Shown here: positions 28,398-36,948 of the stretch, one piece after another | Position numbering within the stretch: position 1 is the stretch's first letter | How the letters are laid out: every line of letters begins with the position of its first letter | Source of the DNA: Streptacidiphilus sp. P02-A3a | Lineage (GTDB): Bacteria > Actinomycetota > Actinomycetes > Streptomycetales > Streptomycetaceae | NCBI RefSeq assembly: GCF_014084105.1 | Contig: NZ_CP048289.1 | Span: 2,985,922 to 3,049,921, forward strand | Length of the DNA stretch: 64,000 bases | Direction of reading: 5' to 3' | Translations under genes and position numbers: made by a program | Notes under the pieces: model-generated | The model's database searches: none | Seen by the model: the letters and a program-made list of their open reading frames with translations, nothing else | Told to the model about the DNA's origin: nothing

Positions 28398-31300
28398 CCT
28401 GCGCTGCCGGGGCTGCGGTGGCCGAGTTTCCGTAGGTCAGCGACGCGGCTGCCGGCGGGCTGGAGGTCGGCGTACGGGTGCAGCCGGGCTCCTGTCGTGC
28501 CGTTGGGCAGGGTGCGCTGCGGCTGCGCGGGGGTCCGTTGCGGATGGTCGGCGCCGAGCAGGGCGAGAGCGGCTTCGGGGCCGTCGTCGCGGCGGCCGGC
28601 AGCGAGCAGGTCCAGGTCCCAGGCCATGGTGCCGACGACGGTGCGGCGGGTGCCGCGGACCTGGACCGTGCCGCGGACCAGCAGCAGACCGCTGTGGAAG
28701 ACCGTGTACGCGCAGGCCGGGTGGGAGTCCTCGAAGAAGGCCAGGTCGACCAGGCCTGATCCGTCCTCCAAAGTGACGAAGATGATGCGCTTGCCGCTGG
28801 CGATCGGCGGGGTCTGGGTGGAGGCCCGTACCCCGGCGACCAGGACCTGCTGGCCTGCGTCGATTCCGGCCAGATGGTCCGCGTCGGTCGCGCCGATCTC
28901 CCGGAGCAGCCGGTGATGATGCTCCATCAGGTGCTTGGAGACGTCGATGCCCAGGGTGTTCAGCTCCGCGCTCAGGGCTTCGCGTCCGGTCATGTCCGGC
29001 AGGCCGCTCGGCTCAGCTCCTCCGATGGCGCCCGCGTCGATGGGCAACTGGCCCTTGCCTGCGGACCGCGTACGCGACTGCCGGTGGAGTTCGGTTATCT
29101 GCAGCAGCAGATCGCGTCGCGTGAGGCGTCCGTCATGGAGTGGGCCCAGGGCGCCGATCTCCGCGAGACGTTCGGCGACCGGTCTGCTGGGACGGGCCCG
29201 CTGCCAGAAGTCCGACAGCGATCCGTACGGCTGCCCGGCTTCGATGCGCGCGCACTCCTCCTCGCTGATGCCACGCACCGCGGACAGCGCGAGCCGTACG
29301 CTCCACTGTTCTCCATCGGACTGCTCCACGGTGTGCGTGGCTTTGGAGCGGTTCACGTCGACGGACAGGACCGGGACACCGCGTCGGCGTGCGTCGGCGA
29401 CCAGGACGCGCTTGGGCCACATGCCGGGGTCGTGCTCGAGCAGGCCGGCGAGCAGGAACGCCGGGTAGTGCGCTTTGAGCCAGGCGCTCTGCAGGGCTGG
29501 TACGGCGAAGGCGACCGCGTGTGCTCGGCAAAATCCGTACGCTCCGAAAGCCTCGACGGTCCTCCACACGTCGTCCCTGACCGCGGGGCTGTAGCCGCGA
29601 GCGGTCGCCTGGTGGTGGAACCAGTCCTTGATCCTTGGCAGCCGGTTCTTGTCGCCGAGTGCCCGCCGGGCGATCTCGGCCAGCGAGCGGTCGCAACCGG
29701 TCAGTACCGTCAGTGTCTCGATGATCTGCTCGTGCCAGATGGTCACTCCGTAGGTATCGGCGAGCACCGGTTCGAGGTCGGGGTGGGCGTATGCCGGGGT
29801 GCCGCCGTGGCGGGCGGCGATGTATCGCTCGGGCATCCCTCCGGCGACCGGGCCGGGCCGGAAGAGGCTGATGTCGGCGATGACGTCTTGCGGGTCGCGG
29901 GGCTGGAGCCGCGACAGGAGGTCCTGTTGGCCCGGTGATTCGAGCTGGAACAGACCCAGAGTCTGGCTCTCCTGGATGAGCTTGAACGCGAAGACGTCGT
30001 CGAGCGGCACCTGTCGCTGGTCGTCCAGGTCGATGCGGTTGCTGGTCACCCGTTCGATCTCGGTTACCGCGTGGGCCATCGCGGACTGCATCCGCACGCC
30101 CAGGACGTCCAGTTTGATGTTGCCGAGGGCCTCGATCTCCTCCTTGGCCGCCATGGCCATCGGGTAGCGGCCTTGGGGGGTGGGCTGCACGGGCAGCCGG
30201 TCCAGGAGTGTCGCGTCGCTGATGACCACCCCGCAGGGGTGCATGGCCATGCCATGGACCAGGGAGTCGAGGCCCTCGGCGAGTTCCCACAACGGCCCGT
30301 ACCGTTCCGCCTCGGAGGCCAGCTGACGCAGCTCGGGCAGTTCGGCAAGTGCGCTGGTGATGTCCGATGCCCGTAGGTGCGGGAAGCTCTTGGCGATCCG
30401 GTCGACGTCGGCCGGTGCAATCCCCAGCGCGAGGCCGGTGTCCCGCAGGGCCCGGCGGGCACGGTAGGTCTCGGGCATGGCAGTGACCGCGACCCGCTCG
30501 GTCCCGAACCGGTTGAAGATCGCGTCGTAGCACTCCAGCCTGCGGGCGGATTCCACGTCGATGTCGATGTCGGGCAGTGATGCCCGGCGCACGCTCAGGA
30601 AGCGTTCGAAGAGCAGGCGGTGGTCGAGCGGGTTGGCGGTGGCGATGCCCAGCGCATGGCAGACCATCGATCCCGCGCTTGAGCCACGGGCCGCGACCCG
30701 GATGCCGAGCTCCCGGATGTCGGCCACGACCTGGCCGACGGCGAGGAAGTACGAGTCGTAGTTCAGCGTGGAGATCACATCGAGTTCCTCTTCCAGCCGG
30801 GCGAGCGCGGCCCGGTCCCGGTCCAGGCCCCGCCGGGCCAGGCCGGCCTCGCTCTGCCGGCGCAGCAACTGTGCCGCACCGCGCGCTCCGGGCTCGGCGC
30901 CGAACAGGTCCGGTTCCGGGAAGTGCGGCGCGCCGAGCCCGAGATCCGCCGCAGGGTCGACGGTGGACGCAGCCGCTGTGGCGGCGGTGTCCGCCAGTAG
31001 ACGGCGAGCCCGCTGGTCGTCCGCTCCGGCGCATTCGGCGATCATCTGCGCGATGTCCGCCATCGCCCGCTCGTCCTTGAGCCAGCGCTGCCCGCTGTCC
31101 AGGCGGCGCCGGTCGATGGGCCGCAGCAGCCGGGCCGCGTCCAGGACGTCGGCGAGGCGGTGCTGGTCGGGGTCGGCGTAGCGGACGGCGTTGGAGAGCA
31201 CGGCAGTGGTACGGGTGCGGTCAGCCAGCGCCAGCGTACGGGCGGCCAGGCGAAGCGATGCCGGCCCCGTGCCGGAGCGCTGATGCACGACGGTCTCCAG

Positions 31301-31849
31301 CCGGACCTCGTCACCGAAGATCTCCTGCCACGGCGCCAGCAGCTTCACCGCGACGTCCTCCCGGCCGACAGCCAGCGCCCGCACCGGCTCCGATAGCGGT
31401 CCGAGCAACACAGTCAGACCAGGGCCGCCGTGCTCTCGCAGTGCTTCCCAGGGCACGACCACCGGTGCCGCGCCGCTTGCCGTACCCGCGTGCGCGGCCG
31501 ACGTGATTCGGCACAGCCGGGCCCATCCGACCCGGTCCTGCGCGAGCAGCACGAAACGCAGCGGCGGCTCGACGACATGGGCGCCGCCGCGCGCCGGGGC
31601 GCGGCGGCGCTGCACCGCGGGAGGCGGCGCAAGGGCCTCCACCGCCAGATCGATACCGAAGATCGGCCGGACTCCGGCTTTCGCGCAGGCCTGCGCGAAC
31701 CGCACGGTACCGGTGACCGTGTCACGGTCAGTGAGTGCGAGTGCCGCCATGCCGTACTCGGCCGCTCGCCGGACGAGGTGCTCGGGTTGGGCGGCGCCGT
31801 AGCGCACGGAGTAACCGGACGCGACGTGCAGGTGGGAGTAGCCCGTCAT
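28394..31849 (-). CDS. dnaE2: error-prone DNA polymerase III alpha subunit, full length (copy 1)
   Basis: 1151 residues from an ATG with GGAGG six bases upstream. The N-terminus is a PHP domain (YSHLHVASGYSVRYGAAQPE, then LALTDRDTVTGTVRFA). The catalytic aspartates are in PDIDIDVESARRLECY and in IKLDVLGVRMQSAMAHAV. Fingers (TIWHEQIIETLTVLTGCDRS), an HhH region and a C-terminal OB fold (VTLEDGSGLVDLAFFEDSHP) follow. The length and shortened tail match DnaE2, the translesion polymerase, rather than the replicative DnaE1. A LexA box lies 51 bp upstream and an ImuB-like gene follows, so this is an SOS mutasome operon. Confidence 0.93.
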   Translation of the reverse strand: MTGYSHLHVASGYSVRYGAAQPEHLVRRAAEYGMAALALTDRDTVTGTVRFAQACAKAGVRPIFGIDLAVEALAPPPAVQRRRAPARGGAHVVEPPLRFVLLAQDRVGWARLCRITSAAHAGTASGAAPVVVPWEALREHGGPGLTVLLGPLSEPVRALAVGREDVAVKLLAPWQEIFGDEVRLETVVHQRSGTGPASLRLAARTLALADRTRTTAVLSNAVRYADPDQHRLADVLDAARLLRPIDRRRLDSGQRWLKDERAMADIAQMIAECAGADDQRARRLLADTAATAAASTVDPAADLGLGAPHFPEPDLFGAEPGARGAAQLLRRQSEAGLARRGLDRDRAALARLEEELDVISTLNYDSYFLAVGQVVADIRELGIRVAARGSSAGSMVCHALGIATANPLDHRLLFERFLSVRRASLPDIDIDVESARRLECYDAIFNRFGTERVAVTAMPETYRARRALRDTGLALGIAPADVDRIAKSFPHLRASDITSALAELPELRQLASEAERYGPLWELAEGLDSLVHGMAMHPCGVVISDATLLDRLPVQPTPQGRYPMAMAAKEEIEALGNIKLDVLGVRMQSAMAHAVTEIERVTSNRIDLDDQRQVPLDDVFAFKLIQESQTLGLFQLESPGQQDLLSRLQPRDPQDVIADISLFRPGPVAGGMPERYIAARHGGTPAYAHPDLEPVLADTYGVTIWHEQIIETLTVLTGCDRSLAEIARRALGDKNRLPRIKDWFHHQATARGYSPAVRDDVWRTVEAFGAYGFCRAHAVAFAVPALQSAWLKAHYPAFLLAGLLEHDPGMWPKRVLVADARRRGVPVLSVDVNRSKATHTVEQSDGEQWSVRLALSAVRGISEEECARIEAGQPYGSLSDFWQRARPSRPVAERLAEIGALGPLHDGRLTRRDLLLQITELHRQSRTRSAGKGQLPIDAGAIGGAEPSGLPDMTGREALSAELNTLGIDVSKHLMEHHHRLLREIGATDADHLAGIDAGQQVLVAGVRASTQTPPIASGKRIIFVTLEDGSGLVDLAFFEDSHPACAYTVFHSGLLLVRGTVQVRGTRRTVVGTMAWDLDLLAAGRRDDGPEAALALLGADHPQRTPAQPQRTLPNGTTGARLHPYADLQPAGSRVADLRKLGHRSPGSAG

Positions 31850-31899
31850 GCCGCACCTCCGTCACTCCGTCCCGGTTCAACCAGATACCGATCCATTTA

Positions 31900-31915
31900 T
31901 CGTACACGCGTTCGA
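31900..31915 (-). promoter_or_regulatory. LexA (SOS) box upstream of dnaE2 copy 1
   Basis: TCGTACACGCGTTCGA matches the actinobacterial LexA consensus TCGAAC-N4-GTTCGA at 11 of 12 defined positions. It is 51 bp upstream of the dnaE2 start, where repression would be expected. Confidence 0.82.
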
Positions 31916-31919
31916 TTAT

Positions 31920-32258
31920 TCTAGCCCCATCACTCCTGGTCAGCGACCAGATTCGAACGCGTGAGCCACATCGTGCCCGCCCGAAGCGATGCCCGGAACA
32001 GGCACCCGCCCGTCACTTACGTGACCTGGTCAAGGAGTTGGGACAACTACCCCGCTGCGATCTGCGTCTACCGTGATGATGGCTTTCATTGCCTCGGGAA
32101 GAGCAGCGCGGCTACTGTTCGAGGTAGCCGTCGCCCCGCCGGGCAACGAGAGACTGAGGTAACTCTTAGTAACGACCGAAGGCATCGTTCGCGACGGCTC
32201 GTGCTCACGACGGTGCAGGAGTCGAGTCCGAGAGTTCGGTGGATGGGCCGTTTCGGGC
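31920..32258. other. gene-free stretch holding the left end of the mobile element
   Basis: No supported gene. It is less GC-rich than its surroundings. It contains GATCTGC at 32059-32065, which also occurs at 38521-38527 and is my candidate for a shared junction sequence of the recombinase element. Confidence 0.4.
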
Positions 32259-32657
32259 TCAGGTCGGCAGGGCTGCGATGTGGTTGCTTCCGCGGCGGGC
32301 CCGGTCGGGCTTGAGTGCCTGGTTCTCGTGGTACAGGTTGGCGGTCACGGTGGCGACGGCGTCGAGCTTGTTCTGGAGCGCCGTGACGTCTTGCTTGGCC
32401 TCTCGCAGCTGTCGTCGGAGTCTGGCGATCTCCTCGTCCCGTTGGACCTCGCCGGGAGTCCGCAGCACAGGCTTGGCCACGTGGGCGTCCCACTCGGCGA
32501 GGACGCCCTGGGCCCGGTGGACGGTGGCGTGGCTCACGCCGGCTTCGCGGGCGAGGTTCTCCTTGGTGAGGGCACCGTCGGTGCGTATCGGCGCCCCGGC
32601 GAGGAGCCGGGCCATGGCCTCGCGCAGTTTGGCCTCGGTGACGGCAGATACTGGCAT
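32259..32657 (-). CDS. TnpC-like HTH/coiled-coil accessory protein of the recombinase element (DUF6262 type)
   Basis: 132 residues. The ATG at 32657 overlaps the stop of the upstream recombinase (TGATG). An N-terminal helix-turn-helix (TKENLAREAGVSHATVHRAQ) is followed by a coiled coil (RDEEIARLRRQLREAKQDVT). Size and position match the small third protein of Tn554-type elements, which influences insertion frequency and orientation. An upstream extension of the frame lies inside the recombinase gene and is not used. Confidence 0.78.
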   Translation of the reverse strand: MPVSAVTEAKLREAMARLLAGAPIRTDGALTKENLAREAGVSHATVHRAQGVLAEWDAHVAKPVLRTPGEVQRDEEIARLRRQLREAKQDVTALQNKLDAVATVTANLYHENQALKPDRARRGSNHIAALPT

Positions 32658-35014
32658 CAGGCGGTGCCTTCCTGAGTGAGCTCGTTGAGTCGGGTGGTGA
32701 CCGTGCGGACCTCCGCGAGACGGGCCTCGACCAGTTGCCGGCGGACGGCGGGCAGCTTCGACTTGAGGCGCTCGGTGAGGTCCTTCTCCTCCAGTTGCCA
32801 GATCGGCGCGTGGCCGATCGTCAGGACGGAGTTGCGGCAGCGGGCCGGCTCGCAGGCACCGAGCAGGGGCGCGTTGCCGCGCTGGGCCGCGGGCAGAGCG
32901 TTCTGGCACTCGGCGGTTGACCGGTTCCACAGGCAGTGGTTGATCGTGCCGAGGTGGAGGTCCGCGAACTCGTCCCGCAGCAGGCTCACCTCCAAGCGGT
33001 GGTCGGCGGTGTTCGCCCTCAACGCGCGCGCCTCCAGCCGGGTATTGACCTTGTCGAGGCCTGCGTGCAGGCGGGCGGCACCGGGACCGAGCGCCACCGC
33101 CTGCCCGCCGCGACGGGCCGCCAGCATGTGGACGAGGCGCTCAGCGGCAGCGGTCTCAAGTTCGTGGTTGAACTCCTTCGCCCACTGCTTGTCGACCTGA
33201 CCGTAGGCGGCGGTCACCGCGTTGGCCAGAGAGCGGCGGGCCGCATGCTTGAGCTGCAGACCGTTGGCGATCTCTCCATCGGGTTCCATCCTGGTGATGA
33301 TCGACATGGTCTTTCGGAACATATGCGGTCGCACCGGGCCCTCCGGGATGGGCTCCAGGCCAAGTGCGGGATGATTTTGGTTGACCGTGTCAATGAAATG
33401 TTCGATATCGATGGCAGGTACGAAGCCCTTGCCGGTGTCGGCATCGTCGTGCTCACGGGGAGTAAGGGTGGAGAAGACGTGGGTCTCGTGCCAGGACAAT
33501 CGCTCGATGAGGGCAATGGCCTGGGCGACGGGTTCGATGATCCACCAGTGTTTGCGCGGTCGGCCCGGTTCGTTCTTGATCTGGGTTGAGACGACCGCCG
33601 GGGCGCCGTAGTGCTCGGTAAGGGCACCGCGGCGGATCTCCTGGACCTCGCTGTCGCGCATCGCGGACAGGGCGGCGATGAAGATGTAGCAGGCCGCTCG
33701 GATCATCCGAAGCTCGCTGCCACGGACGTAGAGAATGCGCCGGGCGGGGTCGTCGGCCACGGCCCGGACCAGTTCGCGCCGTCGCAGGGTATCGGTGGTC
33801 TTGTTCGGCCCGAACGCGGGATCGACGCGCTGGTGTCCCAGGACGTAGGTGTCCAGGACGTTCCACACCGGCTCGCCGGCGGGCTGCTTCTTGAAGGGGA
33901 CGGGGTGGACCGGGATCAGGTTGGCGGGATCGGCAAGCCACGCCCGTACCCGGTCGTCGAGAGCCTGCTGGAGCCCATCGCGTGCCCTCCCTCGGGCGGC
34001 TCGGGAACTCGCCTTGTTCACGCCGAGGAACTGGCTGGCTGTCCCGGGGGCGACGGTGACCGTGCGGCCTTGTTCGATGGCGGCCTGGACCTTGGCCCTG
34101 CGGGCGGCCGCGACCTGCTTGCCTGAGCCATTCGCGGAGAAGATGCAGGCGTTGCTGCCGGTGACCGCCAGGCTGATGACCGTCCAGGGCGGGCTCGGCG
34201 CCGACTGGCCCGCCCGGGAACGATCGCTCAGGGGGACCGCGTTCTCGGCGAGCCATTCCTCCAGCATCGTGTCGACGTTGGATCGGGGGGCACCGGTGAC
34301 CGGCGGCATCTGTGCTTCCTGCTCACGTCGCTCCAGGGTCTGCGGACCGATCCGGTCCACGTAGGCCCAGGCGGCCCGAAGCAGCGGCCACCAGGTGGCG
34401 GGGTCTATAGCAGGGGTGGTCAGGCCCTGCGCCTTGGTGAAGTCGGCTACCTGACTGGAGGTCAGGCCGGGCCACGGGTCCTCGAGATGGCCGGTCACCG
34501 CGCTCAGCACGGGTGCGAGGTCGACCAGGTACATCACCATGTCGACGTATATCCGCACGCTGCTCGGTTGAGCGGTTAGGGCCCGTGCGTCGATGAATGC
34601 CTGCCAATCCTCCTGTCGCCAGCGACTGAGGTCGGCAGGCAGGCCCTCGCGCCGTGCCCAGCGGGCGAGCAGGGCCAGTTGGCGGCAGACGGAGATGACG
34701 GTGGTCGGGGACCACCGCTGGATCTGGACGAACAGTCCGGCCTCTCGCAGGGCCCGGTGGGTGGGGTTGAGCATGGCGAAGGCCAGCTCGCGGATAGTGA
34801 GATTCCACTGGGGATCGGCGGGAAAGACGCACTTCCAGTTGGCGCGGGCGCGGTTGGCGGGACGGTGCAGGCAGTCCGCCGGCCAGGCGTCGGTTCTGCC
34901 GAACACCTCGTCGGCGACACCGGGCAGACGGCCCGGCGCCGAGGCATACACTTCCTCGTCATCGCGGAAATGCAGTGAGGACGGCTGGTCGGAGGTCTTG
35001 GCGCGGGCATTCAT
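32657..35014 (-). CDS. tyrosine recombinase 3 of the trio (785 aa)
   Basis: The ATG at 35014 overlaps the previous stop (ATGA). The C-terminal catalytic domain keeps the tyrosine recombinase set: first Arg in AALSAMRDSEVQE, His-x-x-Arg in RPHMFRKTMSI, a later His in LQLKHAARRS, and the nucleophile Tyr in NAVTAAYGQVD. The N-terminal ~350 residues form a long core-binding region. After the catalytic domain there is a Cys-containing tail (CLWNRSTAECQNA, CEPARCRNS) that could bind zinc. It is much longer than simple phage integrases, as usual for the largest trio member. Confidence 0.85.
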   Translation of the reverse strand: MNARAKTSDQPSSLHFRDDEEVYASAPGRLPGVADEVFGRTDAWPADCLHRPANRARANWKCVFPADPQWNLTIRELAFAMLNPTHRALREAGLFVQIQRWSPTTVISVCRQLALLARWARREGLPADLSRWRQEDWQAFIDARALTAQPSSVRIYVDMVMYLVDLAPVLSAVTGHLEDPWPGLTSSQVADFTKAQGLTTPAIDPATWWPLLRAAWAYVDRIGPQTLERREQEAQMPPVTGAPRSNVDTMLEEWLAENAVPLSDRSRAGQSAPSPPWTVISLAVTGSNACIFSANGSGKQVAAARRAKVQAAIEQGRTVTVAPGTASQFLGVNKASSRAARGRARDGLQQALDDRVRAWLADPANLIPVHPVPFKKQPAGEPVWNVLDTYVLGHQRVDPAFGPNKTTDTLRRRELVRAVADDPARRILYVRGSELRMIRAACYIFIAALSAMRDSEVQEIRRGALTEHYGAPAVVSTQIKNEPGRPRKHWWIIEPVAQAIALIERLSWHETHVFSTLTPREHDDADTGKGFVPAIDIEHFIDTVNQNHPALGLEPIPEGPVRPHMFRKTMSIITRMEPDGEIANGLQLKHAARRSLANAVTAAYGQVDKQWAKEFNHELETAAAERLVHMLAARRGGQAVALGPGAARLHAGLDKVNTRLEARALRANTADHRLEVSLLRDEFADLHLGTINHCLWNRSTAECQNALPAAQRGNAPLLGACEPARCRNSVLTIGHAPIWQLEEKDLTERLKSKLPAVRRQLVEARLAEVRTVTTRLNELTQEGTA

Positions 35015-36948
35015 CGGTCGTACTCCGTTCGCATGCCCAACGGCAGGTCGAGGTCAACGGCTCCGGCGGCGATCTGCTCGCGGGCGGCGGGGATGTGCTC
35101 GGCGCACTCTTCGAACAACTCGGCCAGAGCCTGGGCCTTCTGACCCCAGTGGAGCTGCCACACCGGGGGCGTCAAGCGCTCCCGCATCCGCTCGACATGG
35201 TCGGCGAACAGCAGCAGTCTGGGGAGCTGGGAGGTGAAGATCACCGCGTTGGGGCAGACCATGCACATCGCCGGCGCCACATGGCAGGGCTTGCCGGGTC
35301 CGGTGAACGGCGAGTCTGTCGGCTCACGACAGTTGGTCAGACCCATGTCGAGTTCCCCGTCCATCAAGGCCCGCCCCTGCTGGACGGTAATGCCCAGCGC
35401 GTCGGCGGTCTCCGGATCACTCAGATGCGCCTCCGCGTCAGGGTCCACCAGGATGGGCTTTGTGGTGATCCTGTCGAAGACCTTGCGCTGTGCCGAGTTG
35501 ACCGCGCGAGCGGCCAAGGTGTGGGCGGTCGTGCCGTGTGCGTAGTGGCCGGCGAACACCTGGATGTGGTGGTCGTCGCCCGCCAGATCGGACAGCGTCC
35601 CGCCCAGGGCAGCGACACGGGTGGTCTTGGCGGTTTTGCGTAGCCGCCTGGCGTCGTGCGGTTGGCTGATGTCCATCTCGCCGTGGGCGGCTATCCAGTC
35701 GGTGAAGCGGCGTCCGGAGACGTTGAGGTACCCGAGCTCGGCCTGTGGCACTCCTTTCCCGGTGAGTTCGACGGCTGTGAACAGCCACGGCTTGCAGTCG
35801 AACACTTGGCGGGTCAGCTCGTTGGCTGCCACCAGACGCCGCAGCAGCCCGGGAACGTCCCACTGACCGCCGCCCTCGAAGAACGCCTTCTCCCCCGCTC
35901 CCTCATCTCCTTGGGGATCAGCCTCGGGTTCGGTGAGGTGGAAGTCGGCGCGGACGCGGCTGGCCCGATTCTTGGTCTGGACGATGCGCGCGCCCTGGGC
36001 ACTGAACTCGATCTCCGGAACACGCAGGCCGTGCAGTTCCTCGGAGGTGCAGTCGGTCATCGACAGCAGCAGCAGGACCCTGAAGGGGTGCAGGTCGATC
36101 TCGCTGGGGAACAGCATCCGGCAGACACCCACGGCCAGACCCCGGCGCCCGGCGAAGGGACCCCTCTCCGCGGGCCGCAACTCCCGCAGTTCGGCCGGCC
36201 AATGCTGGGCGTGTTCTGGCAGGTACTCGTACAGGCTCGCAGTGGTGAGGGTTCCATTGCGGGCCGCCCACAGCAGTTGCGGAACGGTCAGCCACCCCTT
36301 CTCTCGCGGATCCCGACCGGCCTCCAGCAGCAGCCGGCCAGCCGCCAGACGCTTCTCCATCGCCCGGATGTCCTCCATCGCGGCCTCGCGCAGGGCCAGC
36401 CGCTCAGAGTTGGAGTACTCGTCAAGCACCTGCGCGGTGCGCTTGCGCAGAACGGTGCGGTCCCGCGCCCGCTCGCGCAGCCGTTCGGGGATCCTTGCAT
36501 CGCGCTGAGCGGCGTGGTCCAAGATGTTGAGCAGCGTATTCGCCAGTCGGTAGGGCTCGTTGGACTGAGGGGCGTACCCGGCGGAGAGCTGCTGTTCCCA
36601 CGCATAGACGACCTCTGCCAGGTCCAAGTCCGCACTGTCCAGCCGCGCATCGGCCGGGTCGTGGCCCAACGAGGCCAGATGCGGACCAGCGAACGTGCAC
36701 AGACTCACCACGGCCGCGCGCTGGTGGACACTGCTCTTGACGGCGTTCTTGTCGGCGTAGTCGAGCCAGGCATCCGCGAGCTGTCCCGCCAAGGCCGGGC
36801 ACTGGTAGTCGGCCGGGTCGATCCGCAGCACCTTCTGGCGCTCGCGCGAGAACTCCGTCCTGGCGCGGATTCCGATTGCCCCTGGCGACGGCGCCGGGGG
36901 CGTGGAGCGCACCACGGGGCGCGGCTGGCGCTGTCCTCGGCGCGGCAT
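35011..36948 (-). CDS. tyrosine recombinase 2 of the trio (645 aa), catalytic residues partly missing
   Basis: The ATG at 36948 overlaps the stop of recombinase 1 (TGATG). The fold is recognisable by FRVLLLLSMTDCTSEELHGL, DARRLRKTAKTTRVAALGG and FAGHYAHGTTAHTLAARAV. The first catalytic Arg position reads Thr (TDCTSEEL), His of the HxxR box is replaced (RRLRKT), and the usual Tyr after the GH box is not evident. A CxxC pair (APAMCMVCPNA) near the C-terminus suggests a zinc site. It may have a structural or targeting role beside active partners. Assignment of the missing residues was done by eye. Confidence 0.78.
   Translation of the reverse strand: MPRRGQRQPRPVVRSTPPAPSPGAIGIRARTEFSRERQKVLRIDPADYQCPALAGQLADAWLDYADKNAVKSSVHQRAAVVSLCTFAGPHLASLGHDPADARLDSADLDLAEVVYAWEQQLSAGYAPQSNEPYRLANTLLNILDHAAQRDARIPERLRERARDRTVLRKRTAQVLDEYSNSERLALREAAMEDIRAMEKRLAAGRLLLEAGRDPREKGWLTVPQLLWAARNGTLTTASLYEYLPEHAQHWPAELRELRPAERGPFAGRRGLAVGVCRMLFPSEIDLHPFRVLLLLSMTDCTSEELHGLRVPEIEFSAQGARIVQTKNRASRVRADFHLTEPEADPQGDEGAGEKAFFEGGGQWDVPGLLRRLVAANELTRQVFDCKPWLFTAVELTGKGVPQAELGYLNVSGRRFTDWIAAHGEMDISQPHDARRLRKTAKTTRVAALGGTLSDLAGDDHHIQVFAGHYAHGTTAHTLAARAVNSAQRKVFDRITTKPILVDPDAEAHLSDPETADALGITVQQGRALMDGELDMGLTNCREPTDSPFTGPGKPCHVAPAMCMVCPNAVIFTSQLPRLLLFADHVERMRERLTPPVWQLHWGQKAQALAELFEECAEHIPAAREQIAAGAVDLDLPLGMRTEYDR

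Noticed and set aside
29133-31034. 633-codon open frame on the - strand
   Set aside because: It is a frame shadow inside dnaE2; the true frame carries all polymerase motifs.
31938-31966. tRNA-like TTCGAATC with following TGGTCGCTGACCA on the - strand
   Set aside because: The flanking bases do not pair as a T-stem (ACGCG against CTGGT) and no acceptor or anticodon arm can be drawn.
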